From: Ralstonia sp. RRA
GTDB taxonomy: Bacteria > Pseudomonadota > Gammaproteobacteria > Burkholderiales > Burkholderiaceae
Length of the DNA: 64,000 bases
NCBI RefSeq assembly: GCF_037023145.1
Contig: NZ_CP146092.1
Coordinates: forward strand, 1,488,001-1,552,000
Reading direction: 5' to 3'
Each line of letters starts with the position of its first letter. Position 1 is the stretch's first letter. The translations under genes were made by a program, and so were the position numbers. The notes below the pieces were generated by a model. It did not search any database, was not told the origin of the DNA, and saw only the letters and a list, made by a program, of their open reading frames with translations. Below are positions 55,768 to 64,000 of the stretch, in pieces.

Positions 55768-57252
55768 CTACGAAGCTCCGACGTGCCCCGTCAGCGCTTC
55801 CAATCGGCTGAGTTTTTCAATAATCGGGTCGACAATTGCGTCGTAGGTGGCCGCCAAATGCTCGGGCGCGCGGTCTAGCCGATATGGCGCTTCCGTCAAA
55901 AGTTGGCCAGGTGCGAACAAGACTCGCGCTGGATCCGATTTTCGAGCCAAGAAATCGGCAAAGAACTGCCCCATGGTGCAGCGCTTGAGTCGGACGGCTT
56001 CAACCAAGGAATCCAACTCGTCGACGCTCAGGATCAGAATGGGCTCGGCCGGCCCCTCTGCCTCGCCATACAGATAGTCGGGTTGACCCAGCATCAGGTC
56101 GCCGTAGGTCACGATGATGCGGTACAGCGGCAGCTTGGCCAGTTCCGGGGCGTTACGTACATGGGCAGCAACGTTGGCCAATTGTCCGTCGGCTTTGATC
56201 AGCGTGCCGCGCAACTTTGCCTGAAGCGTTTTGACCGACGCCGAGGCTGGCAAGTCCAGTGACAGCGACTTGTTCTTGACCTCGAACAAGACAATCGCGG
56301 CGTCCTCGATCACCATGAAATCGCTACAGAGCCCCTGCACCCCGAATCGCCGCTTGATGGCTTGCTCGTCGAGCACTTGAGCGCTGGTACGTTCAAGTAC
56401 CACACCAACATAGTCCTCGAAGGCATCCTCGAATGCCTGTTTGGCTGCCGGATCGCCTGCGTTGGCCACAATGTCGCTGAACGCGTATTCGATGTGCCTG
56501 TGCAAACATGGGGCACCCCAAAAGTACAGTCCCCGCGGCGAATGGACGAACGGAAATCGGTACAGGACGTTCGGCTGAAACCACTCGTCGTCATCGAAAT
56601 CCTTCAACTCCCGCCGCACCACATCGATCGGCGTAGTGACGGTACGCAGGAAGGTTTGCAGTACCTCTGTGCCGAATGCCTGCGCGAGCGTATTGAGATA
56701 CGGTGGGGTAAAGACGTCGTGAATGCCCTCGGTCGCCTTGAGCCAAGGCAAGAACGCCAATTGCAAATAAACCTCGGGGGGTAAGCCCACTGTGCGCTCG
56801 ATGACCCGCCGCAAGCGGCTGTTGGGTTGAAGCCGGCCCAGCAGGGCGATTTGTCGTGCAAACGCGCCCATGCGCCGGTCCTGTTGATGAGGCACCTGCG
56901 CGAGCAGTATCTTGCGCACCAATAAAGCGAGGGGGTTGTGGTTCTTTGGCCATCCGGCCAGGGCATCGATACCGACCCAAGCCATGTTCATGCACTTGAG
57001 TAGATCGCCTTGCTGCATGGGTGTGTGGCCATACAGACGTGGCTCGTCGCGCAGCACCCAAGCCGCCAGTCGTTCTGCGACCCAGGGCAGTCGCTTGGCG
57101 CGCTCGGCTCCGCGAGCATCTGTTTCGAGCAGGTATTGGGAAATCGCGAGCAGGACCGAGTGGTAGTCGAACTTGCGCATGCGGTTGCGCACGGGCTTGA
57201 TGGTCTCGCGATAGCTGCTCATCGTTGCAGTCGTTCGTTGGGGTACTCCCAT
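55768..57252 (-). CDS. Unrecognised 494-residue protein with a nuclease-like D...ExK segment
   Basis: A soluble protein without a signal peptide. The N-terminal half is helical (about 20-160, with VLLAISQYLLETDARG and IALLGRLQPNSRLRRVIERT). The C-terminal half contains Asp311, Glu324 and Lys326 in SDFMVIEDAAIVLFEVKNKS, the spacing of a PD-(D/E)xK nuclease core, and a following TLQAKLRGTLIKADGQ helix. I do not recognise the family. It is divergent from a tnpT-like gene, the place where Tn4651 has tnpS. It could be a nuclease, a defence protein or a transposon passenger. ATG 57252 or 57222 are possible starts. Confidence 0.6.
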   Translation of the reverse strand: MGVPQRTTATMSSYRETIKPVRNRMRKFDYHSVLLAISQYLLETDARGAERAKRLPWVAERLAAWVLRDEPRLYGHTPMQQGDLLKCMNMAWVGIDALAGWPKNHNPLALLVRKILLAQVPHQQDRRMGAFARQIALLGRLQPNSRLRRVIERTVGLPPEVYLQLAFLPWLKATEGIHDVFTPPYLNTLAQAFGTEVLQTFLRTVTTPIDVVRRELKDFDDDEWFQPNVLYRFPFVHSPRGLYFWGAPCLHRHIEYAFSDIVANAGDPAAKQAFEDAFEDYVGVVLERTSAQVLDEQAIKRRFGVQGLCSDFMVIEDAAIVLFEVKNKSLSLDLPASASVKTLQAKLRGTLIKADGQLANVAAHVRNAPELAKLPLYRIIVTYGDLMLGQPDYLYGEAEGPAEPILILSVDELDSLVEAVRLKRCTMGQFFADFLARKSDPARVLFAPGQLLTEAPYRLDRAPEHLAATYDAIVDPIIEKLSRLEALTGHVGAS

Positions 57253-57479
57253 TCTAGGGGCGTCGCGGTCTCATTCAGCGCATGTCAGGAATACCGCACC
57301 CAACGGCTCGGCGAACGATTGTGCCGACGGATGGCCGGCAACGACGATAGGTGAACGATCTTGGGGAGGAAAGCGGATGGCGCACGTGCGCGCCATCGCT
57401 ACGACGATTCTGACAAAGAGGCCAGCGAGGCCGATTTCGTACTGAGGGCGAGGCGATTCGGGGTTCCTGGCATGCTGAC

Positions 57480-57504
57480 ACTTGATAATCCGCCATTATC
57501 ACGT
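57480..57504 (+). promoter_or_regulatory. Candidate tyrosine-recombinase core site
   Basis: Arms acttgataat (57480-57489) and attatcacgt (57495-57504) are complementary at nine of ten positions around a 5-base spacer ccgcc. Such paired arms with a short spacer are the layout of recombination cores. It lies upstream of the tnpT-like gene, where resolution sites are found in Tn4651. Confidence 0.5.
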
Positions 57505-57540
57505 ATTAGATTCAAGAACCAGCGATCCACGTTGACGCCG

Positions 57541-57585
57541 CAATTTGGTACGTATATACATAGTACGTAATACGGTATCAAATTG
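57541..57585 (+). promoter_or_regulatory. Nested inverted repeats before the TnpT-like gene
   Basis: caatttg (57541-57547) and caaattg (57579-57585) enclose two tacgta palindromes (about 57549-57554 and 57564-57569). They end 10 bases before the ATG at 57596, a position suited to autoregulation by the KfrA-like product. Confidence 0.5.
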
Positions 57586-57595
57586 TAGGAGCACC

Positions 57596-58588
57596 ATGGC
57601 CCGGGCCGGACTGAGTCGCCTCGATGTTAAACGCGCCCGCGATTCACTTCTGGCGCAGGGACACCACCCGTCCATCGATGCAATACGTATCGCGCTGGGC
57701 AACACCGGCTCGAAAACGACGATCCATCGCTATCTCAAGGAGCTGGAAGAAGAGGAAGGCGCGGCGCTGAACCGCGCTGGCTCGACCTCCGACGCCATCC
57801 TGGATCTGGTGGGCAGATTGGCGGCGCGGTTGCATGAAGAAGCGCAGGCGGTGGTCGATCAGCAGGCGGCGGCCGCCACGGCCCAGCGCCAGCTCGTTCG
57901 TGCCGAAGTCGACAAGCTGGCCACGGATGTGGTCGCACTTCGCGCCGAACTGGAACAGGCGCAGAGCACACTCGCCAGCGTGCGGGCCGCGCACGCTGAC
58001 ACGCAGACAGCGCTGCAGCAGCGCGCGATTGAGGCTGAACGCTCGGCACAGCAGGTCCAGGACCTCGGCACCCGGTTGGCAGAACATGAAAGTTTTCGGC
58101 GCTCGCTGGAGGACAAGCTACAGCACGCTCATCAATCACTGGAGCACTTCCGCAATGCCAGCAGGGAACAGCGCGATCAGGATGCGCGCCGGCATGAGCA
58201 GCAGGTCCAGCAACTGCAGGCGGAAGCCCGACAGGCCAATCAGACGCTGATCATCAAGCAGGGGGAGATCACGCAACTGAACAAGGACAGCGCTCGGCTG
58301 GTCGCGGAACTTGCCGCCTCGGGCAAACGCATCCGAGAATTGGAAACGCAGGCAGAACAGGCTCGCGTCAACCTGAACCAAGCGCGCGTCGATCAAGCGC
58401 GCACCGAAGCGGAACGAGATGCGCTGCGATCTGCGGCGCAACAGCAGGCGGATGAACTAGCCACCGAACGCGCCGAACGCGAACGCCTGGCCGGCGAGTT
58501 GGCCAAGGGCAACGCCCGACTCGAAGCCCAGCAGGTGTTGTTGACTGAATATCGGGCGAGGCTCGGCCTGGCCGATGCGGCAAACTGA
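57596..58588 (+). CDS. TnpT/KfrA-like coiled-coil DNA-binding protein (second copy)
   Basis: A 330-residue protein. Residues 1-55 form a DNA-binding domain (ARAGLSRLDVKRARDSLLAQ then IRIALGNTGSKTTIHRYL). The rest is a continuous coiled coil rich in Ala, Glu, Gln and Arg (about 75-325). TnpT of Tn4651 has this architecture and nearly this length (332). It is intact, unlike the copy at 18019-19055, and of a different sequence type. AGGAG precedes ATG 57596. It lies close to the right end of the foreign region, just as the other copy lies beside its transposon end. Confidence 0.72.
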   Translation: MARAGLSRLDVKRARDSLLAQGHHPSIDAIRIALGNTGSKTTIHRYLKELEEEEGAALNRAGSTSDAILDLVGRLAARLHEEAQAVVDQQAAAATAQRQLVRAEVDKLATDVVALRAELEQAQSTLASVRAAHADTQTALQQRAIEAERSAQQVQDLGTRLAEHESFRRSLEDKLQHAHQSLEHFRNASREQRDQDARRHEQQVQQLQAEARQANQTLIIKQGEITQLNKDSARLVAELAASGKRIRELETQAEQARVNLNQARVDQARTEAERDALRSAAQQQADELATERAERERLAGELAKGNARLEAQQVLLTEYRARLGLADAAN

Positions 58589-58833
58589 TGATGTCCGCCT
58601 CCGCCCGGCGCTCCGAAGTGAGACGGTGGCCCAACTTTCGCTGAAACCGGCTTATTTACTGCGCAGTGAATATGGCACCTGCAGCGCCGAGCCGTGTCGC
58701 CACGACGCAGGGAAACCGCCAGATTTCGCACGAAAAGGACAGCGCCCAGGAAAATGCTGAATTCCCAAGCCGTTGATCTGAAAGGGAAATCCCACCTAAA
58801 CCGCCAGATTTTGCACGGAAAGGACGACTACCC
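58589..58833. repeat. Terminal region of the foreign DNA with a 28-bp direct repeat
   Basis: aaaccgccagatttcgcacg... at 58713-58740 recurs at 58798-58825 with two changes over 28 bases. The second copy ends in ...gactacccc at 58834, whose complement begins ggggtagtcgtcctttccg, a GGGG tip as in Tn3-family ends. No matching opposite end was found in the window. No gene is visible in this stretch. Confidence 0.55.
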
Positions 58834-58899
58834 CTACGCAAGCTCAACGGTGGCACGGTAAAGGGCAAGAAGGTCCGGGTTCGGTTGATGGACGAATGA
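58834..58899 (+). pseudogene. dbpA: 3' end of a dbpA-like DEAD-box helicase gene
   Basis: Twenty-one codons before a stop read LRKLNGGTVKGKKVRVRLMD-Glu. DbpA proteins end in a Gly-Gly-x-Ile/Val-Lys-Gly-Lys-x-x-Arg-Val-Arg-Leu pattern, part of the RNA-binding domain. Nothing upstream continues the gene, so the foreign DNA replaces it. This marks the probable right boundary. Confidence 0.6.
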
Positions 58900-58927
58900 C
58901 CCCAGCGCCCTCCTCGAAGCCGCACTG

Positions 58928-59638
58928 TCAGTGCTTGGCAGGCGTCTTGCACAACCCCTGGTTGTAGAGGATGGCCTTGCTGGTGGAGGCGTAGTTGTCG
59001 GCGTCGCACGGCGGCAGGAAGCTTGAACTGTCGCCCTGCATGCGCACGGCAACGGTATCGGACAACGCCGCCAGGCACTGTGCGTTGTCGCCACGGTGGT
59101 ATTCCGTTACGGCCAGGTCGCTACGCGCCTTGTCGCGCTCGATCCAGCCCATGAAGGTGTCGCATTCGGAAAGCAGCGCACGCAGCGTCGTGCGGGCGCC
59201 GTCATAGTCCTTGGTGGCGTATTGCTTGTGCGCCTGGCCGATGCGGACCGTACGTTGGCGATCGGTGCACGCAGCCGGCGGGCGGCGGTACTCGCCATCG
59301 AACCCGGCGCGCATGCCGCAGAAGTCGCGGCAAGCTTCCTGCGTGGCGGACGTATCGAGCTTGAGCACGCCGTTATCGCCCGACACCGCGATGCGGCATG
59401 CATCGGCCACGCCGGTGCGGCCCTTGAACGTACCGCTGACGGCGCACGTATGGCAGTTCGCGCCCATGGTTTCGATGTTGAAGCTGTTGCCTTTGACCGA
59501 CATCGCGCCGTGGCCGCTGCCGCCTTCCACATAGATGTACTCGCCCGGCTCAACTGCTGGGCCTGCTGCCATCGCCAGCACGCTGACCGACAAGCCCAGG
59601 ATTGACACTGCGCGCCGTATCCACATTCCGCGTGTCAT
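58928..59638 (-). CDS. Secreted Cys-rich protein of unknown function
   Basis: A 236-residue exported protein. Signal peptide from MTRGMWIRRAVSILGLSVSV to about Ala25. The mature part begins with a small beta domain (PGEYIYVEGGSGHGAMSVKG ... NCHTCAVSGTFKGR) with a CxxC, followed by DFCGMRAGFDGEYRRP and a helical C-terminal part (HKQYATKDYDGARTTLRALL). About ten Cys suggest several disulfides. ATG 59638 is chosen for the signal peptide. Not recognised; it looks like chromosomal backbone. Confidence 0.7.
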   Translation of the reverse strand: MTRGMWIRRAVSILGLSVSVLAMAAGPAVEPGEYIYVEGGSGHGAMSVKGNSFNIETMGANCHTCAVSGTFKGRTGVADACRIAVSGDNGVLKLDTSATQEACRDFCGMRAGFDGEYRRPPAACTDRQRTVRIGQAHKQYATKDYDGARTTLRALLSECDTFMGWIERDKARSDLAVTEYHRGDNAQCLAALSDTVAVRMQGDSSSFLPPCDADNYASTSKAILYNQGLCKTPAKH

Positions 59639-59750
59639 GGTGTTCGTATCCAGTTTCGGAAGGCGGACTGCCTCCTGCACGGGCGACATTCTGGCGGCAG
59701 CGCACATGACGGCGCAACCGCCGTGTGATGAGCGATTGTGCCGGCTCAGT

Positions 59751-60323
59751 TCAGATATGCAGCATCGCCAGCACAGCCAACACGCCACCCAGCCCACCTA
59801 CACCGTACGAGATCACCTGCAGCCAGCGCCGGCGCGACAGCAACGTGATGGCCGCCAGCGCAATCGACACCTGCATCGCAACCACCGCCTGTGCCCAGCG
59901 ATGGTGGTGATGCACGGCGCGTTCGCTGGCTTCGTCGGCTTCCTTGGCCAGGCGTTCCTGGTCTTCAGCCTGGCGGCGGATGTCTTCCTTTTCAGTGGCG
60001 TAGCGCTGGGCTTCGCGCTTGGCCGCAGCCTGCTCGGCGCCGGGCAGTTGTGCGGTCAGCTCGGCAATTGCCTGCTTCTGGCCCTTGGCCTGGTAGTAGG
60101 CCCAGCGGTTGGCGGCCTCCGTCTTGTGGATGGCGGCTTCATTCTTGGCAAGCAACGCCTCGTTTTGCGTGGCACCGCCCTGGTAGCCAAAGATGGCGCC
60201 GGCGGTCGACAGAATGGCCGTCATGACGGCGATGCGGCCGGCAAAGCTGTCGGCGTGGCCGGTTTCTGCGGCGTGTTCCAGCACATGGTCGTGTGCGCCG
60301 TGCACGTGAAATCCTTCAGACAT
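59751..60323 (-). CDS. DUF4337 membrane protein
   Basis: A 190-residue protein: a His-rich N-terminus (MSEGFHVHGAHDHVLEHAAE), a first helix (FAGRIAVMTAILSTAGAIFG, about 27-46), a charged coiled-coil middle, and two C-terminal helices (about 145-190). DUF4337 proteins have this layout and no known function. ATG 60323 with GGGGAGC before it. Confidence 0.8.
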   Translation of the reverse strand: MSEGFHVHGAHDHVLEHAAETGHADSFAGRIAVMTAILSTAGAIFGYQGGATQNEALLAKNEAAIHKTEAANRWAYYQAKGQKQAIAELTAQLPGAEQAAAKREAQRYATEKEDIRRQAEDQERLAKEADEASERAVHHHHRWAQAVVAMQVSIALAAITLLSRRRWLQVISYGVGGLGGVLAVLAMLHI

Positions 60324-60686
60324 CGTTGCTCCCCGTTTTAGTCTTGTGTGGTCATGCGCCCCGTCAGGCGCGGGCCTCACAATGCATGGACTTGTACGGA
60401 AACGCAACGCCCAGCGGTGCGGGGATCCAACGGCATGGAACACCCTTCCCTCAGGTATCCGTCCGGGCTATGGCCCGATCGCCCGTTCGCGAGCGCGTAG
60501 CCAGCCAGTCAACCAACCAAACGGTACTGCGCCAGGTCAGCTCTCCGCGCCGATCTCGTGGCGAAAGCCAACGAAGCCGGGCGGACCTGATCGCGTTTGT
60601 GCTGCCGAAAGCGCCACTCGCAAGACCAGCAAACCTGTGTTGACGGTTCGCGGCGAGATTGAGGAACAAGGGGCGATATTTACCCC
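60324..60686. other. Intergenic stretch, nothing recognised
   Basis: About 360 bases between the DUF4337 start and the stop of the binding-protein gene. Both neighbours are on the minus strand. It presumably holds the promoter of the DUF4337 gene and a terminator for the upstream operon; no clear hairpin or operator was seen. Confidence 0.5.
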
Positions 60687-61580
60687 CTAAGGCGCGACGA
60701 TCGACACCCCATACCGGGCAAAAATGCGCTGCAATTCACCGCTCTCGCGCAGAGCTTGCAGCGCACTTTCCAGCGCCTGCGCCAGCGCACGCTGATCCTC
60801 CTTGACCGCCATGCCAATGGCCCAGCCACGCGGAGGCAGAACGGGCGACTCAAGTTCAGTGATTGGGAAGCGCGCGGCAGATTTGCCCTGCGTTTTCAGC
60901 GCGCTTTCATACTGCGAGCGCGTCACCATCGCCGCGGCGATTTCGCCGGAGAACAAAGCGCGTAAGGCCTCGTCAGCTTCAGCGTAGATCTTCACCTTGT
61001 CGCGCAGCGCGCCTTGGGCGCCCGAGAGCAAGGCATTGGCACCTGCCGACCCCTGCTCTGCACCGGTCGGCTGGCCGGCCAAGTCCTCGAAGCGGCTGAC
61101 CTGATGGATACGGTCATGATCGTAGGCCAGCACGAACCCCTCACGGTGATACGGCGCGAAGATCAGCACCTGGTGGTTCTGGCGTATGAACGCGGGGTCA
61201 ACCGGCACGTGCAGCATGACGTCGGCCGGGCCATACCCCAGGTAGTGCCCCTTCCAAACCATGTTGCGCAGGTCGCCCGACATGCCGTCGTCGTCGGCAT
61301 CGAACGGCAGCAGCGCGGCAGACAACCCCATCTGCTTGCTGAGTGCGTTCGCCAGCGCAACGTCGATGCCCGTGAACTGGCCGCCAACGTTGTCTGAGAA
61401 TGGCGGCAGGCCTTTGTACAGCGCGACCTTCAGGCTGCCGCTCTGACGAATCTTTGCCATGTCGGCATGCGCCGGTGCGGCGCCCACCCAAATGACTGCC
61501 GCAGCAAATAGGAAGCCGGCTAGGTTGCGGCCAAGACGACAAAAGAACCGAGCCGTGTCCAACCGAAGACGGGCGTTCAT
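60687..61580 (-). CDS. Periplasmic substrate-binding protein associated with quinoprotein dehydrogenases
   Basis: A 297-residue protein: a signal/anchor (LGRNLAGFLFAAAVIWVGAA), then a type 2 periplasmic binding fold opening SLKVALYKGLPPFSDNVGGQ, with FTGIDVALANALSKQMG and later LHVPVDPAF. These features are typical of PQQ-dehydrogenase-associated binding proteins, beside a PedF-type cytochrome. ATG 61580 is chosen over an upstream ATG at 61661. It is about 95 bases downstream of the cytochrome gene. Confidence 0.8.
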   Translation of the reverse strand: MNARLRLDTARFFCRLGRNLAGFLFAAAVIWVGAAPAHADMAKIRQSGSLKVALYKGLPPFSDNVGGQFTGIDVALANALSKQMGLSAALLPFDADDDGMSGDLRNMVWKGHYLGYGPADVMLHVPVDPAFIRQNHQVLIFAPYHREGFVLAYDHDRIHQVSRFEDLAGQPTGAEQGSAGANALLSGAQGALRDKVKIYAEADEALRALFSGEIAAAMVTRSQYESALKTQGKSAARFPITELESPVLPPRGWAIGMAVKEDQRALAQALESALQALRESGELQRIFARYGVSIVAP

Positions 61581-61673
61581 GAGACCTCTCCTGGCGGATA
61601 GATAGACGAGCCGACGCAACACGCAGACTGGGACAGCGCCGGCTCGCGAAACAGCGAACAACGGGACGGCCGC

Positions 61674-62159
61674 TTAATCCTGCACGCGGCGCGACTCAAG
61701 ATAGGTCTTGATCGCCCAGACGGCTTCCTGGCTCAGCACGCCTTCGAACGGCGGCATGTAGACGCGGCCGTCACGCGTGCGGCCATGGCGCACGGTGCTC
61801 GTCATGTACTGCGAGACCTCTGCGAAACAAGCGTCTTTCTTCTTCGCGTCGGCCAGCGACATGCAGTCGGTATCGAGCTTGCGCAGGTCCGGCGCAATCC
61901 CACCGGAAATGGCCTCCAGCCCGTGGCAGCGCGCGCAGTTCTGGTTGAACGCCGAGGCCCCAATACGCAGTGCCTCTTCATGTGCGGGGCCTGCGCGGTA
62001 TGGATTGTCCTGACGCCAATCGGCGCCCAGTTGCGGTAAGGTGTGCGTGTCCACGGCCTGCGGCGTGACATCGCCATGCGCGGTTGCGGTGGCGGGCAAT
62101 CCCCCAGCCAGAAGTGCGCAGGCAGAAAGCAGCGCGAACAAGTTGCGAGGCGTTTTCAA
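61674..62159 (-). CDS. pedF: Cytochrome c (PedF-type c550)
   Basis: A 161-residue exported monohaem cytochrome. TTG start at 62159 lies six bases after AAGGAGA; the ATG at 62216 further upstream lacks a ribosome site. Signal peptide (NLFALLSACALLAGGLPATA), haem motif NCARCHGLEAISGG (about 76-80), and the distal Met in GRVYMPPFEG (about 136). PedF is the electron acceptor of PQQ alcohol dehydrogenases. The dehydrogenase itself is not in the window. Confidence 0.82.
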   Translation of the reverse strand: MKTPRNLFALLSACALLAGGLPATATAHGDVTPQAVDTHTLPQLGADWRQDNPYRAGPAHEEALRIGASAFNQNCARCHGLEAISGGIAPDLRKLDTDCMSLADAKKKDACFAEVSQYMTSTVRHGRTRDGRVYMPPFEGVLSQEAVWAIKTYLESRRVQD

Positions 62160-62316
62160 GAGTTGTCTCCTTAGTGTCGTTAAAACGATTTTTGGAGACC
62201 TTTCTGCAAGACCCATACCAAGGCGATAAAGCCACCGGCAAATCGGGGGAACATCCGCGAAGCGGTCTGGCGATCCGGCGTGTGGGTTGGCAACAGGTGC
62301 TCAGGAATGCAACACC

Positions 62317-62333
62317 CTGGCAAGGGTCTTGCT
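62317..62333 (+). promoter_or_regulatory. Sigma-54-type promoter candidate
   Basis: ctggcaagggtcttgct has GG at 62319-62320 and GC at 62331-62332, with the 10-base spacing and tGGca/ttGCt contexts of -24/-12 promoters. It reads toward the sigma-54 activator, about 100 bases away. Confidence 0.4.
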
Positions 62334-62430
62334 TCATGGCGCAACACTTCCGGCTTGTCCCCGGCGATAGCGACCAGGGCGAGCCGGGCGACCCGCACAC
62401 AGATTGCGGGCGAGTTTAAGGAGACCCACC

Positions 62431-64000
<1,570 letters not shown>

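Noticed and set aside
58713..58825. 28-bp repeats considered as a CRISPR array
   Set aside because: Only two copies, 57 bases apart, no further repeats and no cas genes.

Overview
The window reads as a Burkholderiaceae chromosome, most likely Ralstonia or Cupriavidus. It is GC-rich, and the flanks carry an acetate permease, a ClC channel, a DUF4337 protein, a PedF-type cytochrome and a sigma-54 activator. A heavy-metal resistance island of about 53 kb interrupts it. Identification rests on reading translations and motifs only; no database search was run.

Left flank (1-6049): 3' part of an ActP-type symporter, a haloacid dehalogenase, a ClC protein whose gating Glu is replaced by Gln, a LysE exporter, and a long tyrosine recombinase.

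Mosaic remnant zone (about 6060-10954): fragments of unrelated genes at lower GC. These are the C-terminus of a chemoreceptor, an intact IS30-family insertion sequence, the 5' part of a type III-like DNA methyltransferase, an OmpA C-terminal scrap, an intact argC, and a LysR stub.

Tn4651-type Tn3 transposon (10955-19142): near-perfect 40-bp terminal repeats, tnpA and tnpC, a tyrosine recombinase, a DUF6904-like gene, a ParE/ribbon-helix-helix toxin-antitoxin pair, a GIN-domain protein and a TnpT/KfrA-like protein. tnpA, tnpC and tnpT each carry an apparent one-base loss. The ends lack a 5-bp target duplication: the left end cuts a lysR and the right end cuts a lead/cadmium P-type ATPase.

Metal cargo (19143-55448): a pbrA remnant with pbrB/C; a cluster of small exported proteins behind a CueR-type operator; cusCBAF; cueR-copF; a second small-protein set; a thiol/electron-transfer module (CcdA, redoxin, glutaredoxin-like, ICMT-like, orphan Rieske, P-II-like, DsbD-like, cytochrome c); a mer operon (R/T-P-C-A-D-B); and copSR with copABCD and copG. 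Copper and silver are pumped out by CusCBA and CopF and oxidised or bound in the periplasm by CopA-D. Mercury is imported by MerTPC and reduced by MerA. Five families of small exported or membrane proteins recur beside the copper clusters.

Right end (55768-58899): an unrecognised 494-residue protein with a nuclease-like D...ExK segment, divergent from a second TnpT/KfrA-like gene. A candidate recombination core lies between them. Then come repeats and the last 21 codons of a dbpA-like helicase gene, where chromosomal sequence appears to resume.

Right flank (58928-64000): a secreted Cys-rich protein, a DUF4337 protein, a periplasmic binding protein plus cytochrome of the quinoprotein-dehydrogenase type, and a truncated AcoR-like sigma-54 activator.

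I saw no rRNA, tRNA or CRISPR array.
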